A stretch of DNA of 64,000 nucleotides from Euborellia annulipes (Eukaryota > Arthropoda > Insecta > Dermaptera > Anisolabididae), in contig JAKCPI010002740.1 in the NCBI GenBank assembly GCA_023213315.1, positions 62,001 to 126,000 of the forward strand, written 5' to 3'. Position numbers and translations under genes: made by a program. This document shows, in pieces, positions 21,418 through 33,030 of this stretch. The notes under the pieces were generated by a model. The model was not told the origin of the DNA. It did not search any database and was given only the letters and a program-made list of their open reading frames with translations. The first letter of the stretch is position 1, and each line of letters starts with the position of its first letter.

Positions 21418-22169
21418 CAATTATCCACATCTTGTAACTCTTGTAATTTACTTTTTATTATATTTGAAGCATAATTATTGGCAGTTTTTTTTTTTTATTT
21501 CTGAATTTAGTCTTTGTTCATAGAATCCTTAAGACTTCCTCGGAAGCCTTAGATATTAAATAGAGGAGTTGGAGGTTAAATGCAAAAGTAGAGGGGCCAA
21601 ATAAATCGTACATTATCTAAATTAGCGGTTTCACTTTACAATAATCAGGGATTTATTTGAAGGGGTTGTACACAATGAGAGACGAAATTTCATAGGGTAT
21701 TAATTGTGGTCAACCCCATCAATTTATATTAATAAGTATCGTTTTTTTTTAACTAAAAATACCACTTCTTGGGTTTAAGTGGTAATTTAATATTCATTTA
21801 TTTGTTGATATGTTTCTTAAATTCTCCAAATTTTATACCTTGATTCATCAATTCCCTCACCTTGTTGAATTCTTCCCTGTCGTATTAAGCTAAAATAATA
21901 ATACATTCAACGTGAAAAGTTTTTCCCCTTGATTATCCCTTTCTTGAAACTCTCCGTGACTTTGGGAAGTTAAAATAAATCAAGTTGCCCAGACTGCGAT
22001 TGTTACTGGTAGTTAGCTTACCCCTAGTTAGCCTCTCTGTCTCTTTGTAGAGTTGAAATTAATCAATAAAGAATGTTTCTTCACACTTCAATTGTTACTA
22101 TGAAACAATTTAAGGTGATAATTTTTTCTCTTATATATTGTCATGATTTATTTTGTATTAATTAAAAGT
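21418..22169. other. unassigned DNA
   Basis: No gene or repeat recognised. Composition is AT-rich with scattered short GC-balanced patches. Confidence 0.4.
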
Positions 22170-22600
22170 AATTAAATATTTAAGTTGACAAGTAAGCAGC
22201 AGAACAGGATCGGAAGTGAGACGGAGAAAAGCTCTGAGTAAAACTGGGAAACAGTTTGCCTGGCAGCCAGTCAAAAAGTTTTAAAGGCTTCAACTGATAA
22301 CAGGAAATGCTTGAAGGGTATTTCAGCTTTAAAGTCGTGGCCTGTGTGCATTTGGTGATAGCAGAGGTCAAGTCACTGGAAAGTCTTAACTGTCCAGTCA
22401 AAAGCCCTGGAGCTTTTCAAAGAGGGATGGGATTGAGAGGGCCCAGGCACATATATCGCTCCGTTTGTCTTTCTTTGAACTCGCTCTAATTACACGACTT
22501 AAGTAAATAGAGCAAATATTAGAGGCGAAGGGTTTTAAGCTGCACGACTGATTTAAGGGCTCTATTCGACAATTAATTAATTTATTTCCAACTCCTAACA
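22170..22600. other. single-copy balanced-composition block
   Basis: About 430 bp with near-45% GC and no copy in the window. Short open frames occur on both strands, but none begins or ends at good splice sites and none shows a recognisable motif. It may be a conserved non-coding block or part of an untranslated exon. Confidence 0.3.
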
Positions 22601-22806
22601 ACTTCTAGAATGTTGCTTCTTTGGTGTTGAATCGCTACAATTTTTTTTCTTTTTTTTCTCTCTCTCTCTCTTTATCTAACCTTAAAAAGAACCACTTGAA
22701 AGAGATTTGATTCTTCTTCTAAGGAATTTATAAATTCACAAAACCTTTTGCTAATTGTATAATGAATTATTGAAATATTAAAGTTTAGTAAAGGAAATTT
22801 AATTTT

Positions 22807-22985
22807 CTATATATAATTCGCAAATGTCCCTTTGTCTGTCTGATACGCTAAATTTGGACAACTTCCCGATGAAATTTTGAAACCAAATTTCATATGCTTA
22901 AAGCGGACCTTCTAGGAATTAGAGGAAAATTGTTTCCTTCCCAAAATCCTATAACTTTTTGAGTTATTAACGGAGATCAGGAAAT
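22807..22985 (+). mobile_element. Helitron 5' fragment
   Basis: TCTATATATAATTCGCAAATG, the GTCTGTCTG tract, GGACAACTTCC and CTTTTTGAGTTATTAA match the Helitron at 49701. The 3' half is missing. Confidence 0.65.
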
Positions 22986-22989
22986 TTGT

Positions 22990-24227
22990 TAACTAAAAAA
23001 TATATAAAATTTTTTATTTATAGACCTCTATATTTTATTGTACTGATAGGACCTAGTATCCATTCCACTAATATCAACAGCCCTGGAGAGTTTTCCAACT
23101 TATTAACGACTATAATATGTTTTTGCAAAAGTAGTTTTAAAATGCGCCATTGATATTTTTTTTTACCCATAATTTTTTTTTTTTACTATTCCTGCATTTA
23201 AATTTAATTTATTAAAATCCTATGACGAAAAAAAAAAACAGATATAACATTCTGATCTCAAAGAAATAAAAAAAATGTCACTTCATCAAATTTATTGCTC
23301 CCCGGAACTCAGATGATTTATTTTCCAATTCCCAATTTTATCATTTATCTCAATATATTTTTTTTTTCCAATATTATTATTTTAAAGGATCAATAAATAT
23401 TCTTTAATCCAGATCATTTTTAACTTCTTAATTATAATTCTAACTTTTTCCAATTTTTAAATATCATACGTGGGTGGACCCTCCTGCCTGAATGTAGGTG
23501 GATCAAAATGAAATTAAAATGAGAATTTTAATGTTATTTTTTCTTAAGTTAAAAAATTACGTTGAAATGATTGCACCTGTTGCCCCTTTCTCATTAGACA
23601 ACCCATTACGAAAAATAGAAGCAGCTTAGGCGCACAAAAATTCAAAATTAATAACATCAATAAAAAAATACATATTCTTGTCCTTTCTCAAGACTTATTA
23701 TCATATTTATCAATAAAAATATGAAAAAATTTGAATGACATTTTTTAAATTAGCCTACGTTAAATAATAATGGATAAGTGTATTTTCATGGAAAAATATA
23801 AATTATATTTGGTATGCCGAGGCTTCATACAGATGATAAATAAAAAAAGGGTTTTTTTCTCAACAGGTATTTCATTCTAATAGGTGATTTAAAATTAAAT
23901 TCAAATATTTCCAGTCTTTCTACGTCAGTGGACCTTGAATCAAAAATTCACCGGCTGTTTATTTAGGTTACAATATAAAACTATAAGAGAAAAAATTTAA
24001 ATTATATTACAATATTGGTTTTTATTCTGAAAGCAAAGGCAGTAATTTGTAATATAATTTCTATCTTTTCATAAAATACACCTTTAGGGGTGGTAATAAT
24101 TTTTAAAATTCCAAATTGAATAGACTAATTAGCAAGGAAAAATATTTTTAATTTAGCTTACTTCAGACTATTAAAGTCTTTAATTAATAATTATATTTAT
24201 TTAAATTATTAATTTGGGCATTCCTTT
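22990..24227. other. unassigned AT-rich DNA
   Basis: No gene, RNA or defined repeat. Several T and A tracts. Confidence 0.5.
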
Positions 24228-25182
24228 TTACTTTCTCTTACCTCTATATATATATTAATATATAGAGAAAGTATTGGATTCTTGTCGAGATTTTGATGGA
24301 TATACACGTTTTGTGGTCCCCTTGATCCAAAAAAGGGGTTTTCGCGACATGGTCTGTCTGTCTGTGTTCAATTTTAAGCATGAAGGAATTGAGCTTTGAC
24401 GCTGAAATTTTATATTTAAGTTAAACACCCTCCTGGAGCGTGTAAATAAGGTTTTAAACAAAATCGGCCAAAAAGTACTAGTACTTTACTGATGTACTTT
24501 TTCAGTTTCAAAGTTCGCTCTAACGATTTTGATTAAAATTCAAAAATCAATTATTTTTTACATGCTCTTTAAAATTTATATATATAATTAGATGTTACTT
24601 CATGTACCCGAAAAAAGATATAAGGGTGTGCCGCTGGGAGTTGAACCACAGATCCACCGATTTGCGCTCAGTGTGCCCTTACCACTAGACCACAGCACGG
24701 CATTCGGGTATATGAACTCCGAATGCCGTGCTGTGGTCTAATGGTAAGGGCACACTGAGCGCAAATCGGTGGATCTGTGGTTCAACTCCCAGCGGCACAC
24801 CCTTATATCTTTTTTCGGGTACATGAAGTAACATCTAATTATATAAATCTCCGTTTCGCGGCTTACCTACGCGATGTATATAATATCTTAAATATTATAT
24901 ATAGTTTCTTATTTTTAAAATTTATATTCTCATTTTGCCCTCAAAATTGTTTGAAGCACACTTTACTCTTGTACTTAATAGAAAAGATAGAAAAAATGTT
25001 TGCCATGGTAACAAAATATAAATATTTTCCCATGTTTATACATTTTCCATCTTGAAATTTAATGTTTTGGCGGAAACTAAATATATGTGGACACAAAAAA
25101 TCTGGTGTGACAAGCACAGAATACAACTTTACAAGGTAAGAGAAAATTGTGTGCTGTGCGACGAGTCACACCAGATTTTTTA
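24228..25182 (+). mobile_element. family A element interrupted by a SINE palindrome
   Basis: 5' part 24228-24570, then the SINE palindrome and about 70 bp of local sequence, then the 3' part from TATATTCTCATTTTGCCC (24925) to the terminal hairpin at 25182. The X-box at 24999-25012 has one change (TTTGCCATGGTAAC). Confidence 0.85.
24579..24847. repeat. near-perfect SINE palindrome (head-to-head pair)
   Basis: Arms of about 127 bp, from TATATAATTAGATGTTACTT to CACGGCATTCGG and back, differ at one position that I can see (TCTAGTGG versus TCTAATGG in the same sense). The spacer is about 12 bp, GTATATGAACTC. Each arm is a tRNA-derived SINE with A box and the B box GGTTCAACTCC. Such identity implies a recent origin or gene conversion. 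Confidence 0.85.
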
Positions 25183-26514
25183 CTTTCCTCTGTTATATTT
25201 TATTTTTATGATCATGATAAATTTAATAACAATTTTTTTTTATGGTTTCAAAATGACTTCAAAAATACAATTTAAATATGTGTGTTTTTATATTCCGATG
25301 TCCCTGAAATAACTCAGGATGAAACTTTATAAATTTATACTCCTAGTGCATATGACAAAAGTATAGTCAAAGGATAGCAAAACTTTCTCTTCTCTTAAAT
25401 AGAGCTTGAATATTCACCATCACACATCCCTATTAAATAGGCAAGATATGTATCTTTTTTGGAAAGACTTTTGCATAACTAGCAGGCGCTCTTGATCAGT
25501 GGCGCCGCCCGTGCCACTTTGGCGAACTTTCCGGCTTTCACAAAGGCTCTATCGAACTTAAGCTGTCGGTCGGTCTATTATTAAAGAGTTTATATTTATT
25601 ATCAATTTTAATGCAGGGATACTTTACCGGTATGTCATGCTTAGAGACAAATATTTAATTTACACAAAAAATATTTAAAATCCTAATTATTATTCTAATA
25701 CAAGTTCAAACCATAGCTGAGACCGTTCTTGTTACAAACATGTCTATATTTATTTCTAGGCTAGTATTTTTGGATATTCAAATTATAGGCCTACATTAAA
25801 GGACGCGATGAGCGATCCAAAAAAGTTTCCAATAAAAACTGGATACTTAAATATAAAACTTATTACTACAATGAATAAAATAATTACTTCATAAAAAAGA
25901 CAGGAGTCCAGGGGGGACTCCCTTGGCTTGGTTACACCCCACCGGAGGCTGGCTAGTCAAAAATATATAATTAAAATAACCCCACTCCAATCAACAAACA
26001 TCTCTGGTTTACTCTTCTTTATAATGTTTACAAACATTATTAAATCACACCCCAAAAAAAAGTATCCTCCTACACTTGACCTCTGTATATCAAAGCAACT
26101 CCAATATAAATTTAATTTCTGAGAAATATTAATTTGTTTGTAAACATTATTTATTTATCTTCCTTCAAGATTTAATCTTAAAATTTTCTGGACAAGTCTC
26201 TTATTTTCTTTTATAAAAAAATCTTTATATATAATAAGTGAGATATTTCTACCTAAACGTCCCTTTATATTTTCACCCCTCTCGTATATAATTTATTCAG
26301 AAGTATTTGGTTTGAAAGGAGTTATCCGACTGAATGTTTAATAATAAAAGTGATGGAAAACAGCCAAGAAAACATAAAAATATATATATTTTTTGTGCTT
26401 CTATTGAATAAAATTTGTATCAACAAGATATGATGAGTTCTTTGTGGAAACTGAAATGTCGACAAATCAAAAGTAAAGCTTTTTGATAAATATAAAAGAA
26501 AAAAAAAATTTTTT
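25183..26514. other. unassigned DNA
   Basis: No gene recognised. A block at 25490-25570 (CAGTGGCGCCGCCCGTGCC) resembles a MITE end but has no partner. A CAGGAGTCCAGGGGGGACTC segment lies near 25900. Confidence 0.35.
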
Positions 26515-26635
26515 TAAACGGTTTATCAATAAGAAGGTAAGATTCTATAAATAAATCCTAAGACAAGCAACAATCTTTCTTTTTGGGATTCTTAAAAAAA
26601 GATCCGGGATTTCCCGATTCAGTTTTATGATGTAT
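26515..26635 (+). repeat. dispersed direct repeat, copy 1
   Basis: GGTTTATCAAT, AGACAAGC, CAATCTTTC and AAAGATCCGGGATTTCCCGA recur in the same order and orientation at 27937-28066. The intervening 1.3 kb holds a mariner MITE, a palindrome and another MITE. It may be one element split by insertions or two copies. Confidence 0.5.
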
Positions 26636-26651
26636 TTACATTGTACTTGTA

Positions 26652-26877
26652 CAGTGAGCGCCACAATTATGTCCCCACTTGATAGCTAAAGCGTTAAGAA
26701 TATGGTATAGTATATGGTTTATAGGGAAATGATTTTAAATTTGAAAAGGTAAAATAAAATCACCTGTACCAGAGTTAACGTTTTACCTTTTCGGTTATTA
26801 AAATTATTTCACTATAAACTATACGATATACTTAAGGCTCTAGCTATCAGATGGAGACTTAATTGTGGCGCTCACTG
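26652..26877. mobile_element. complete Tc1/mariner-type MITE
   Basis: Terminal inverted repeats CAGTGAGCGCCACAATTA and TAATTGTGGCGCTCACTG are exact and are flanked by TA on both sides, the Tc1/mariner target. The interior is also largely palindromic. At 226 bp it has no transposase and depends on one in trans. Confidence 0.9.
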
Positions 26878-27058
26878 TACAGTACTAGCATAATAAAAAT
26901 AAAAATATTAAAATTTTTTAAAATTTGGTCAAATCTTATATTTATCGTTTCGAATAGATCCCAAACGATGTATTTACATTTTTTTACCGTTTTGAATGCA
27001 TAATAAAAGATCTATTCATTGAATTACTTAAAATTTAATAAAAAAAAAAAAAAATGAT

Positions 27059-27601
27059 TAAATTATTTCTTTGATTGTTGCCGTTCCAGGCTGACGTTTC
27101 GGCTACTGGTCTAGGCCATCTTCAGAGCTAAAAATATTTTCATACATTTTATTATAACATGTTATTGTGGCACTTTTCGCTCAGGGGTCCACATCTTGTG
27201 GGTACGTGGGTGGCGACCACGAGCTGCCCGAGCTACAGGCAGTCCTTCAGTTCTTTGTATGTCTGTCTCTTCCTTCCTCTTTTCAACAGGCGTCAGACTG
27301 TGCGACGGGCCTGTCCTATTTCTTCCGGTCGCAAAAACGCATGATAAGGCTGGAGGGAAAAAGTGAACTCCGCCGACCCCGCATCGCGGGGATAGCGCGA
27401 GGACAGAAGAAGAAGAAGAGTTATTGTGGCACTTTCTATAAAATATAAAAATATAATCTATAATTATATACAGTATTAATTTACGAGGAAAATAACAATA
27501 ACAATAACATGTTATAATAAAATATATGAAATGTATGTATTTTTAGCTCTTAAGATGGCCGAAACGGCAGTCTGGACGGCAACAATAAAAGAAATAATTT
27601 G
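27059..27601. repeat. hammerhead-type palindrome split by a retroposon
   Basis: Left arm AAATTATTTCTTTGATTGTT ... and right arm ... AACAATAAAAGAAATAATTT pair. The minus strand at 27098-27130 carries CTGAAGATGGCCTA ... TAGCCGAAACGTC with both catalytic boxes. On the right arm the core is shortened to AAGATGGCCGAAACGGC. Confidence 0.65.
27177..27419 (+). mobile_element. non-LTR retroposon insertion with 16-bp target duplication
   Basis: GTTATTGTGGCACTTT flanks the insert on both sides (27161-27176 and 27420-27435), an exact 16-bp duplication. The insert is GC-rich and ends in an (AAG)n tail, as in RTE-like LINEs and their SINEs. It is probably a 5'-truncated 3' end. A weak hairpin CCCCGCATCGCGGGG lies near the tail. 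Frames through it are open, but I recognise no domain. Confidence 0.8.
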
Positions 27602-27706
27602 GACTGCCTATGTCTTGGATTCTTTTTTGATTCCTTAATAATACTTCCAGCCACAAAGACATACCTCATAATAATTTAAATGTAATATTTCACAAAAAGA
27701 AGTGAA

Positions 27707-27930
27707 ATCTCAACCAAAAACATCGGAGATGCAAAAAGGCGCCCGCCTCGCATTATTTTTGCCCAGAGTGGAGTGAAATAAAAAAATGCGCCTCGCTTTT
27801 CTGAGTTATATAAAAGCGAGGATATATGAAACAAATAAAATTCTGTTGGGGTTTTATTTAAGTGAAAATATTTCCTCGATTTTCGAAGCGAGGCGCCCTT
27901 TTTTGCATCTCCGATGTTTTTGGTTGAGAT
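27707..27930. mobile_element. MITE with long perfect terminal repeats
   Basis: ATCTCAACCAAAAACATCGG and the following GCAAAAAGGCGCC are mirrored exactly at 27893-27930, giving terminal repeats of about 37 bp. The interior has GAGGCG/CGCCTC words. The minus-strand open frame across it merely reads the two repeat arms. Confidence 0.8.
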
Positions 27931-27936
27931 AAATAA

Positions 27937-28066
27937 AAAAATAAAAATTAAAGGTTTATCAATTCTATAAATAAATGAAAAGACAAGCATTTCTTCTATT
28001 AACAATCTTTCATTTTCGAATTCTTAAATTAAAAAAGATCCGGGGTTTCCCGATTCAGTTCTATCT
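27937..28066 (+). repeat. dispersed direct repeat, copy 2
   Basis: Second copy of 26515-26635, with GGTTTATCAATTCTATAAAT, AAGACAAGC and AAAGATCCGGGGTTTCCCGA. Confidence 0.5.
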
Positions 28067-28160
28067 GAATAATAAATTAATTAAATATGATTTTAATTAT
28101 AACAGAATAACATTTAAATATATAATTTAGCTTTACAAATGATTAATGGAATGAATTCTT

Positions 28161-28183
28161 GTTAAAAAAAAAAAAAAAAAAAA

Positions 28184-28218
<35 letters not shown>
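28161..28218. repeat. poly(A) plus (TA)n microsatellite
   Basis: About 22 A followed by about 15 TA repeats. Confidence 0.9.
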
Positions 28219-28219
<1 letters not shown>

Positions 28220-28220
<1 letters not shown>

Positions 28221-29140
28221 AATTTTCAAACATCATAATGGAATTTCTACTGAATGGGGTATTCTATTATTAGTTTGTGAAAATGAAAAATATTAGCACA
28301 AAAGAGGATATGGCGAAATGTAATTAATCACAAAGACACTAAATCCATTTCCACTCTGTAGTTATACCAGAAAACGATGGATCTATTTGTTATTAGCTGC
28401 GATGATATGCCTTCGGACGACAGACGGCAATTGGGGTCATACATTTTCCCATTTTGCAACTCCCCACCCCTTCTCTTTGCTACACACACATTCTCCCCTC
28501 TGGTGATAAACACCAAATGCGCAATGTATATAGATATATAGATATAGTAGAAAATTTAACTAAATAAATAAAGGTAGAACAGCCCTGGCAAATTAAGCTC
28601 CCCTTGTCCAGACCCCTATCTACCCCTAACAGTCATTGCCTTGTTAGAGTACACGGTGGCTTTTGGGTGGGGGAACACACTCAGAGAGACGGAATAAAAT
28701 AAAAAAAATTGCCAAAGCTTTGCATCAAACGAAAATATTTTCAGTGTGGTAAATACCACTATAAGCATCAATAATCAAATTGCAATTTTATATACAAAAA
28801 AAAAAAAAATAAATAAATAAATTATTATTAAGTCAACTATATATAGTATTTATCAATTTTCTATAATATTGATAAAATTGACAAAAATAAAATTCTTTTA
28901 TTTCAGAAATTATTCAAATAAAAGACAGAGAAAAAATAATAATTATGTTTGATTGTTAGAGAAATAAGTATTTTTTAATTATTTTGTGTTTAATTTTGTT
29001 TTGTTTTTATTTTATTTTTTTTGACTAATTATATTTTGACTAAAAATATAATTAAAAAAAATATTGTGCCTTTATGTAGTGCCATTCCTTCATTGGGATA
29101 TTTTTTTCCTGTGGAATGACCACTTTTCTGTAATAATATA
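28220..29140. other. unassigned DNA
   Basis: No gene recognised. The part 28560-28690 is of balanced composition and single-copy here. The rest is AT-rich. Confidence 0.4.
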
Positions 29141-29145
29141 TAAAT

Positions 29146-29210
29146 GGCCCGAGTCAGTTGGCGGGTGGCCTACGGGAGCGAAGCCCCCCGAAGGCGGGCG
29201 ACGCGGCTAG
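29146..29210 (+). mobile_element. Helitron 3' terminus
   Basis: A GC-rich tail with hairpin GCCCCCCGAAGGCGGGC followed by GACGCGGCTAG and then T, the hairpin-CTAG|T arrangement of Helitron 3' ends. The 5' part is missing. Confidence 0.75.
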
Positions 29211-29224
29211 TATTTATTAATTCG

Positions 29225-29340
29225 AATAGCCGACAAAAGATAGGCAGCACGCCGGAAGTCGAATCACGGATCTACCGATTTATACTCAGGTGTGCCCTAC
29301 CACTGGACCACAGCACGACATTAAGTTATTTGAATTCAAT
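29225..29340 (-). mobile_element. tRNA-derived SINE
   Basis: Reversed B box GAAGTCGAATCACGG and reversed A box CCCTACCACTGGACCACAGC, as in 4128-4225. It directly follows the Helitron end. Confidence 0.7.
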
Positions 29341-30465
29341 CAGATTGCTATTTTAGTCATCGGGAGAAATCATTTGTTAGCTACTTGAATTAATAAATAT
29401 TAAATTGTATTTTAAAATTTACTCATTTATGATTACTGCCTCCAATACTATTCCACTATTTAAATAGAAAACATAAGAGTGAAATAATACTATTGAATAT
29501 TGAATTTATTACTCAATTCATTCATAATCGAAAATGAAATTAATGAATAACATTAAAAAAAAAAAATTCTATTTTATTGAATTAATTAGAAACGGTAATT
29601 CATTTGTACAAATAACAGTCTACACAACTAATTAAGAGATTTCTGGTAGAAACTCATTGAAATAACTTATCTAAAACTCGACAGAGAAACTTTCTATCGC
29701 TTTTGTTTAGATTTCTCTGGAATTTGAATTCAAAAGGAAAATCTCATTATAAAAATAGCGTGTCATCTCATTAACAAATTAGGACAATTCTTTTTGTTTG
29801 AATAACTTGAAGCTAATTTTATGATTTTGATTGTTTTTGATGTCTCTATCTAGGGAATTATTAAATTTCAGCTTGATTGAAACTTAAAAAAAAAAATAAT
29901 AATAATAATGAAAAGAATTCGTTATTTAGTTAGATTTTTTTTTTTTTTTTTGATGATGATACGATGGATTCTCTGAAATAAAATATCGGATTAATTCGAA
30001 GGTTCAAAGGGTCTGAAAACAGTGGACACGGCTAATCGTATGAAATGATACGGAAACAAGTTTTATATTCCAAAAAACATACACCATAACTCATAAATTG
30101 CATAGACTAGTCTATTTAACGATCCGGAACGGCCTCCGGGCACTAGCAATTATTGCAATTGTTGCTCTTCTATTGTTGGCGGAGAACAAAGCTGGCTGGG
30201 ATGTCGTACGTTTTACATGCATGACCTACTAAGAGTATTTTCAAATTCACGGATTTAGATAGTTGAGAGAGATTTTTTTTTTTTTTACAAAAAGATATAC
30301 ACAATCCACAAAACAACAAAAAAAAAAAACTCTTAACAATGATCAATAGATTCTAAACAAGAGAAAAAATATTCTGGTAAAAAATATAAATCACTAAAAA
30401 CCAAATGAAAAATAATTTCCTCTCTAGATAAGAATTTCTCTTTTTAGAAATAGGCGATGAAAAAA
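29341..30465. other. unassigned DNA
   Basis: Mostly AT-rich. A balanced patch at 30110-30240 includes ATCCGGAACGGCCTCCGGGC. No convincing gene. Confidence 0.4.
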
Positions 30466-30525
30466 AATATGATGTGACTGATCGCACAGCACTTTGTATT
30501 ATTTAATTGAAATTTTGGTTTCTTA
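30466..30525 (-). mobile_element. family A terminal fragment
   Basis: GATGTGACTGATCGCACAGC and TTTAATTGAAATT recall the family A terminal hairpin; heavily decayed. Confidence 0.4.
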
Positions 30526-30679
30526 AGGGCTTCAGGAAGGCACATTGAATCTTTACTCCGAAACTACTGAGGCATTTTAAAGTATTTTTTTAAATCTCTT
30601 AAATTCGTGAACATTTTGCATAATAGAATGCTTTTTTTAATAATGATTAATTAAAAAATATTTTTTTATATTTATAGAA

Positions 30680-30843
30680 AAGGGGTCATCCACATAATAC
30701 GTAACGATTTAGGGGGGGGCTGGCCAAAGCTTTACTAATTGTTACATGGGGGACCCGGGGTTTTCTCTAAGTTCAACAGTTCTACAATTCAAAGTTGAAT
30801 TTATAAAATTTTTTAGGCGTTACGTAATATGTGGACGATCCCA
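30680..30843. mobile_element. short MITE
   Basis: Ends GGGGTCATCCACATAATACG and its near reverse complement (CGTAATATGTGGACGATCCC) about 160 bp apart form terminal repeats. ACGTAACG lies just inside each end. No transposase. Confidence 0.7.
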
Positions 30844-30980
30844 AATGCAAAAAAAAACTCTATTATAAAAATTGTAATTTTTTTTTTTTAATCTATAAAT
30901 GAAAAAAATCATTAATATACAACCAATGAAATGGTGACAAACAAAGTAAAAAATAAATATTTATGTAAAAATTAACGGCC

Positions 30981-31158
30981 CATATTTATATATTTTCAGT
31001 AAAATTATTGTATTTAGAATATGTGAGGTTTCACTAAGTTGTAAATAAAAGAAATATTGAATTTCTAATTCGATATATTGAGTTAAAAATTCAATATTTC
31101 TTTCATTTACAACTTAGTGAAACCTCAAATATTCTAAATAATTTTACTTATAAATATG
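30981..31158. repeat. palindrome, about 80-bp arms
   Basis: GAGGTTTCACTAAGTTGTAA and its reverse complement lie in arms that extend from CATATTTATA to TAAATATG. The spacer is AT-rich. It is probably a foldback MITE. Confidence 0.75.
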
Positions 31159-31344
31159 TTTCACGGAAAACCTACACCACTTTCCCTCCAAACTATATAT
31201 TTTCATGTTGTTATAAATGAAATATAATATATAATAATATTTATAAACTATTCATTATTAAAAGATCAACGAACATTAAACGAATACATGAGATTAAATA
31301 TAGCCCTACCATCCTGCCATTTGTTGGCATATTTTCGTAATAGT

Positions 31345-31750
31345 TGTACTTTTTGACTAAATTGGCCAAAAAGTACTAGTACTTTACTGATGTACATTTT
31401 AGTTTTTTTCGATTTTATCAAAATTCGCTCCAACGATTTTTTTTTTAAATTCATAAATCAACTATTTATTAGATGCTCTTTAAAATGTGTATTCTCATTT
31501 TGCCGTTGAAATCTTCTGAAGACCACTTTACTCTTGTTCTTCATAGGAAAGATAGGAGAAATGGTTGCCATGGTAACAAAATATAAAAAATATTTTTCTA
31601 TGTTTTTCTACATTTTGGATTCTAATATATTGGCGGAAACTAATCATATCTCGACACAAAAAATCTGGGGTGACAAGCACATAACACAACTTTTAATTAT
31701 TTAGAGAAGAGAAAGTTTTGTCCTGTGCGACCAGTCACACCAGATTTTTT
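31345..31750 (+). mobile_element. family A element, 3' two thirds
   Basis: Starts at TTGGCCAAAAAGTACTAGTA and includes the exact X-box 31564-31577 and the terminal hairpin to CACACCAGATTTTTT. The 5' end is absent. It immediately precedes the exon-like cassette at 31760. Confidence 0.85.
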
Positions 31751-31860
31751 CTGTCTTTTTGCAAGGAATAATTCGCATAAAATAGAAATAATTTATTTTT
31801 CTTTAAAAGATAATCTTTAAAATAATTAATTTAATTTTATTGCTTGTGTTCTATTTTTAG

Positions 31861-32032
31861 ACCATTGTTGGCGCCTCTCCCCACCCCAGCCAGTGCGGCG
31901 ACCGTCGCCGCCTCAGACAGCAGCCTCCAATCAGTCTACAGGCAGGCGACGCGCCGCGACGCTGCAGCTCTAACGCCAAGGCATCTCTCTCTCCTCTCTT
32001 CGTTGAAATTCTCTCGAATTCATCACCAACAG
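31861..32032 (+). other. exon-like GC-rich cassette, copy 1
   Basis: A 172-bp block bounded by a pyrimidine-rich TTGTGTTCTATTTTTAG acceptor and a CAACAG|GTAAAT donor. It is GC- and CpG-rich in AT-rich surroundings, with GCGGCGACCGTCGCCGCCT near the start and a TCTCTCTCTCC tract near the end. A paralogous block lies at 33133-33305. Two frames are open here, but the paralogue has stops in the corresponding frames, so the pair is better read as alternative untranslated exons, or exons of a non-coding RNA, on the plus strand. Promoter activity inside the block is also possible. I do not recognise the gene. Confidence 0.5.
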
Positions 32033-32040
32033 GTAAATAT

Positions 32041-32892
32041 CACTCAATTATTTATTGCGTTTCAATTTAATTATAAAAGCGAAGTAAAAGAGATACATAC
32101 AGTTATCCTTTTATATCGCAATTTTATGTCGTTTTCTTATGAAGGTCAAAGCAAGAAGTTTCAAATCTTAGGTTAGAGTGAATTCAATAATGGAATATTT
32201 TTTTAATACCATTTATTTTCAAAAAATAAGACATTAAAACTTATTTTATTTCGTCTCTTTAATTAAATGTAAATAATATCAAAATTTTAATTCATATAAC
32301 AAATTTCTTTGGAAAAGGGGAAAATTAAAATAAGAAAACCTTAATATATTTATATTATAACTAATTCGTTTCCGTTTTGAACAATCTTCCGAGCTGTCGT
32401 AAAATTTATTTTTATAAAAAGAGAAATTTTTGTTTATTTGTTAAAAAAACTTTTCCATGAACAAAATTCTCGTTCAGAATCGTTTGTCATGATTATGATA
32501 TAAATATATTAACGAATCAACTCAAGATGTATTTTCTTCTTTAATTTTCATCAACAAATTAAAGTTACATTTAAATAATTATGAGAAGCTACCAATCAAT
32601 TGAAATAAATAGAGATGCGGTACCTAATAATAATAATAGAATAGAATAGAAATGGAGTTTTTCAATTTCATTACATAATTAGACTATTTATTTTTTTAAT
32701 ACATATTTCATTTTTTTTTCTTTGGTAGAGGAAAACAAAAATTTAACATTAAAAAAATGGGTCGTGAATGACTTTTTTTTTTTGTTAAAAACACTCCACT
32801 TTTTTCCCATTCACACACATGCACACAAGTCTTTTCGGCAACTCAGGCCATATAAGACTTTAAACGATAACCGTTATTATGAGAATATAAAT
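32041..32892. other. unassigned AT-rich DNA between the two cassettes
   Basis: If the exon model holds, this is intron. Nothing else was recognised apart from a short word, ACCAATCAATTGAAATAAAT (32591), shared with the SINE tail at 15575. Confidence 0.4.
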
Positions 32893-33030
32893 TATATTGG
32901 AGTCCAGGCATTCTTATTTAAGCCATTTGGTATCCAAATGGCTTAAATAAAATCATCGGACTGCCTGGGATCCGAACCCTCGACCCTTGGTATACAAGGC
33001 AGGCGCGCTACCAACTACGCCAAGCCCGAG
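32893..33030 (-). mobile_element. tRNA-derived SINE of a third type
   Basis: On the minus strand TTGGCGTAGTTGGTAGCGCG is an A-box-like head and GGGTTCGGATCCC a B box. The adjoining part forms a short palindrome around GCCATTTGG. Anticodon-arm pairing survives (CCTT/AAGG), but the acceptor stem does not, so it is not a working tRNA. Confidence 0.65.

Noticed and set aside
27676..28005. 109-codon minus-strand open frame
   Set aside because: It simply reads both terminal repeats and the interior of the MITE at 27707-27930.
31844..32176. 110-codon plus-strand open frame as a protein gene
   Set aside because: It crosses a good donor site at 32033 into AT-rich sequence, and the paralogous block at 33133 has stops in the matching frame. 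A non-coding exon fits better.
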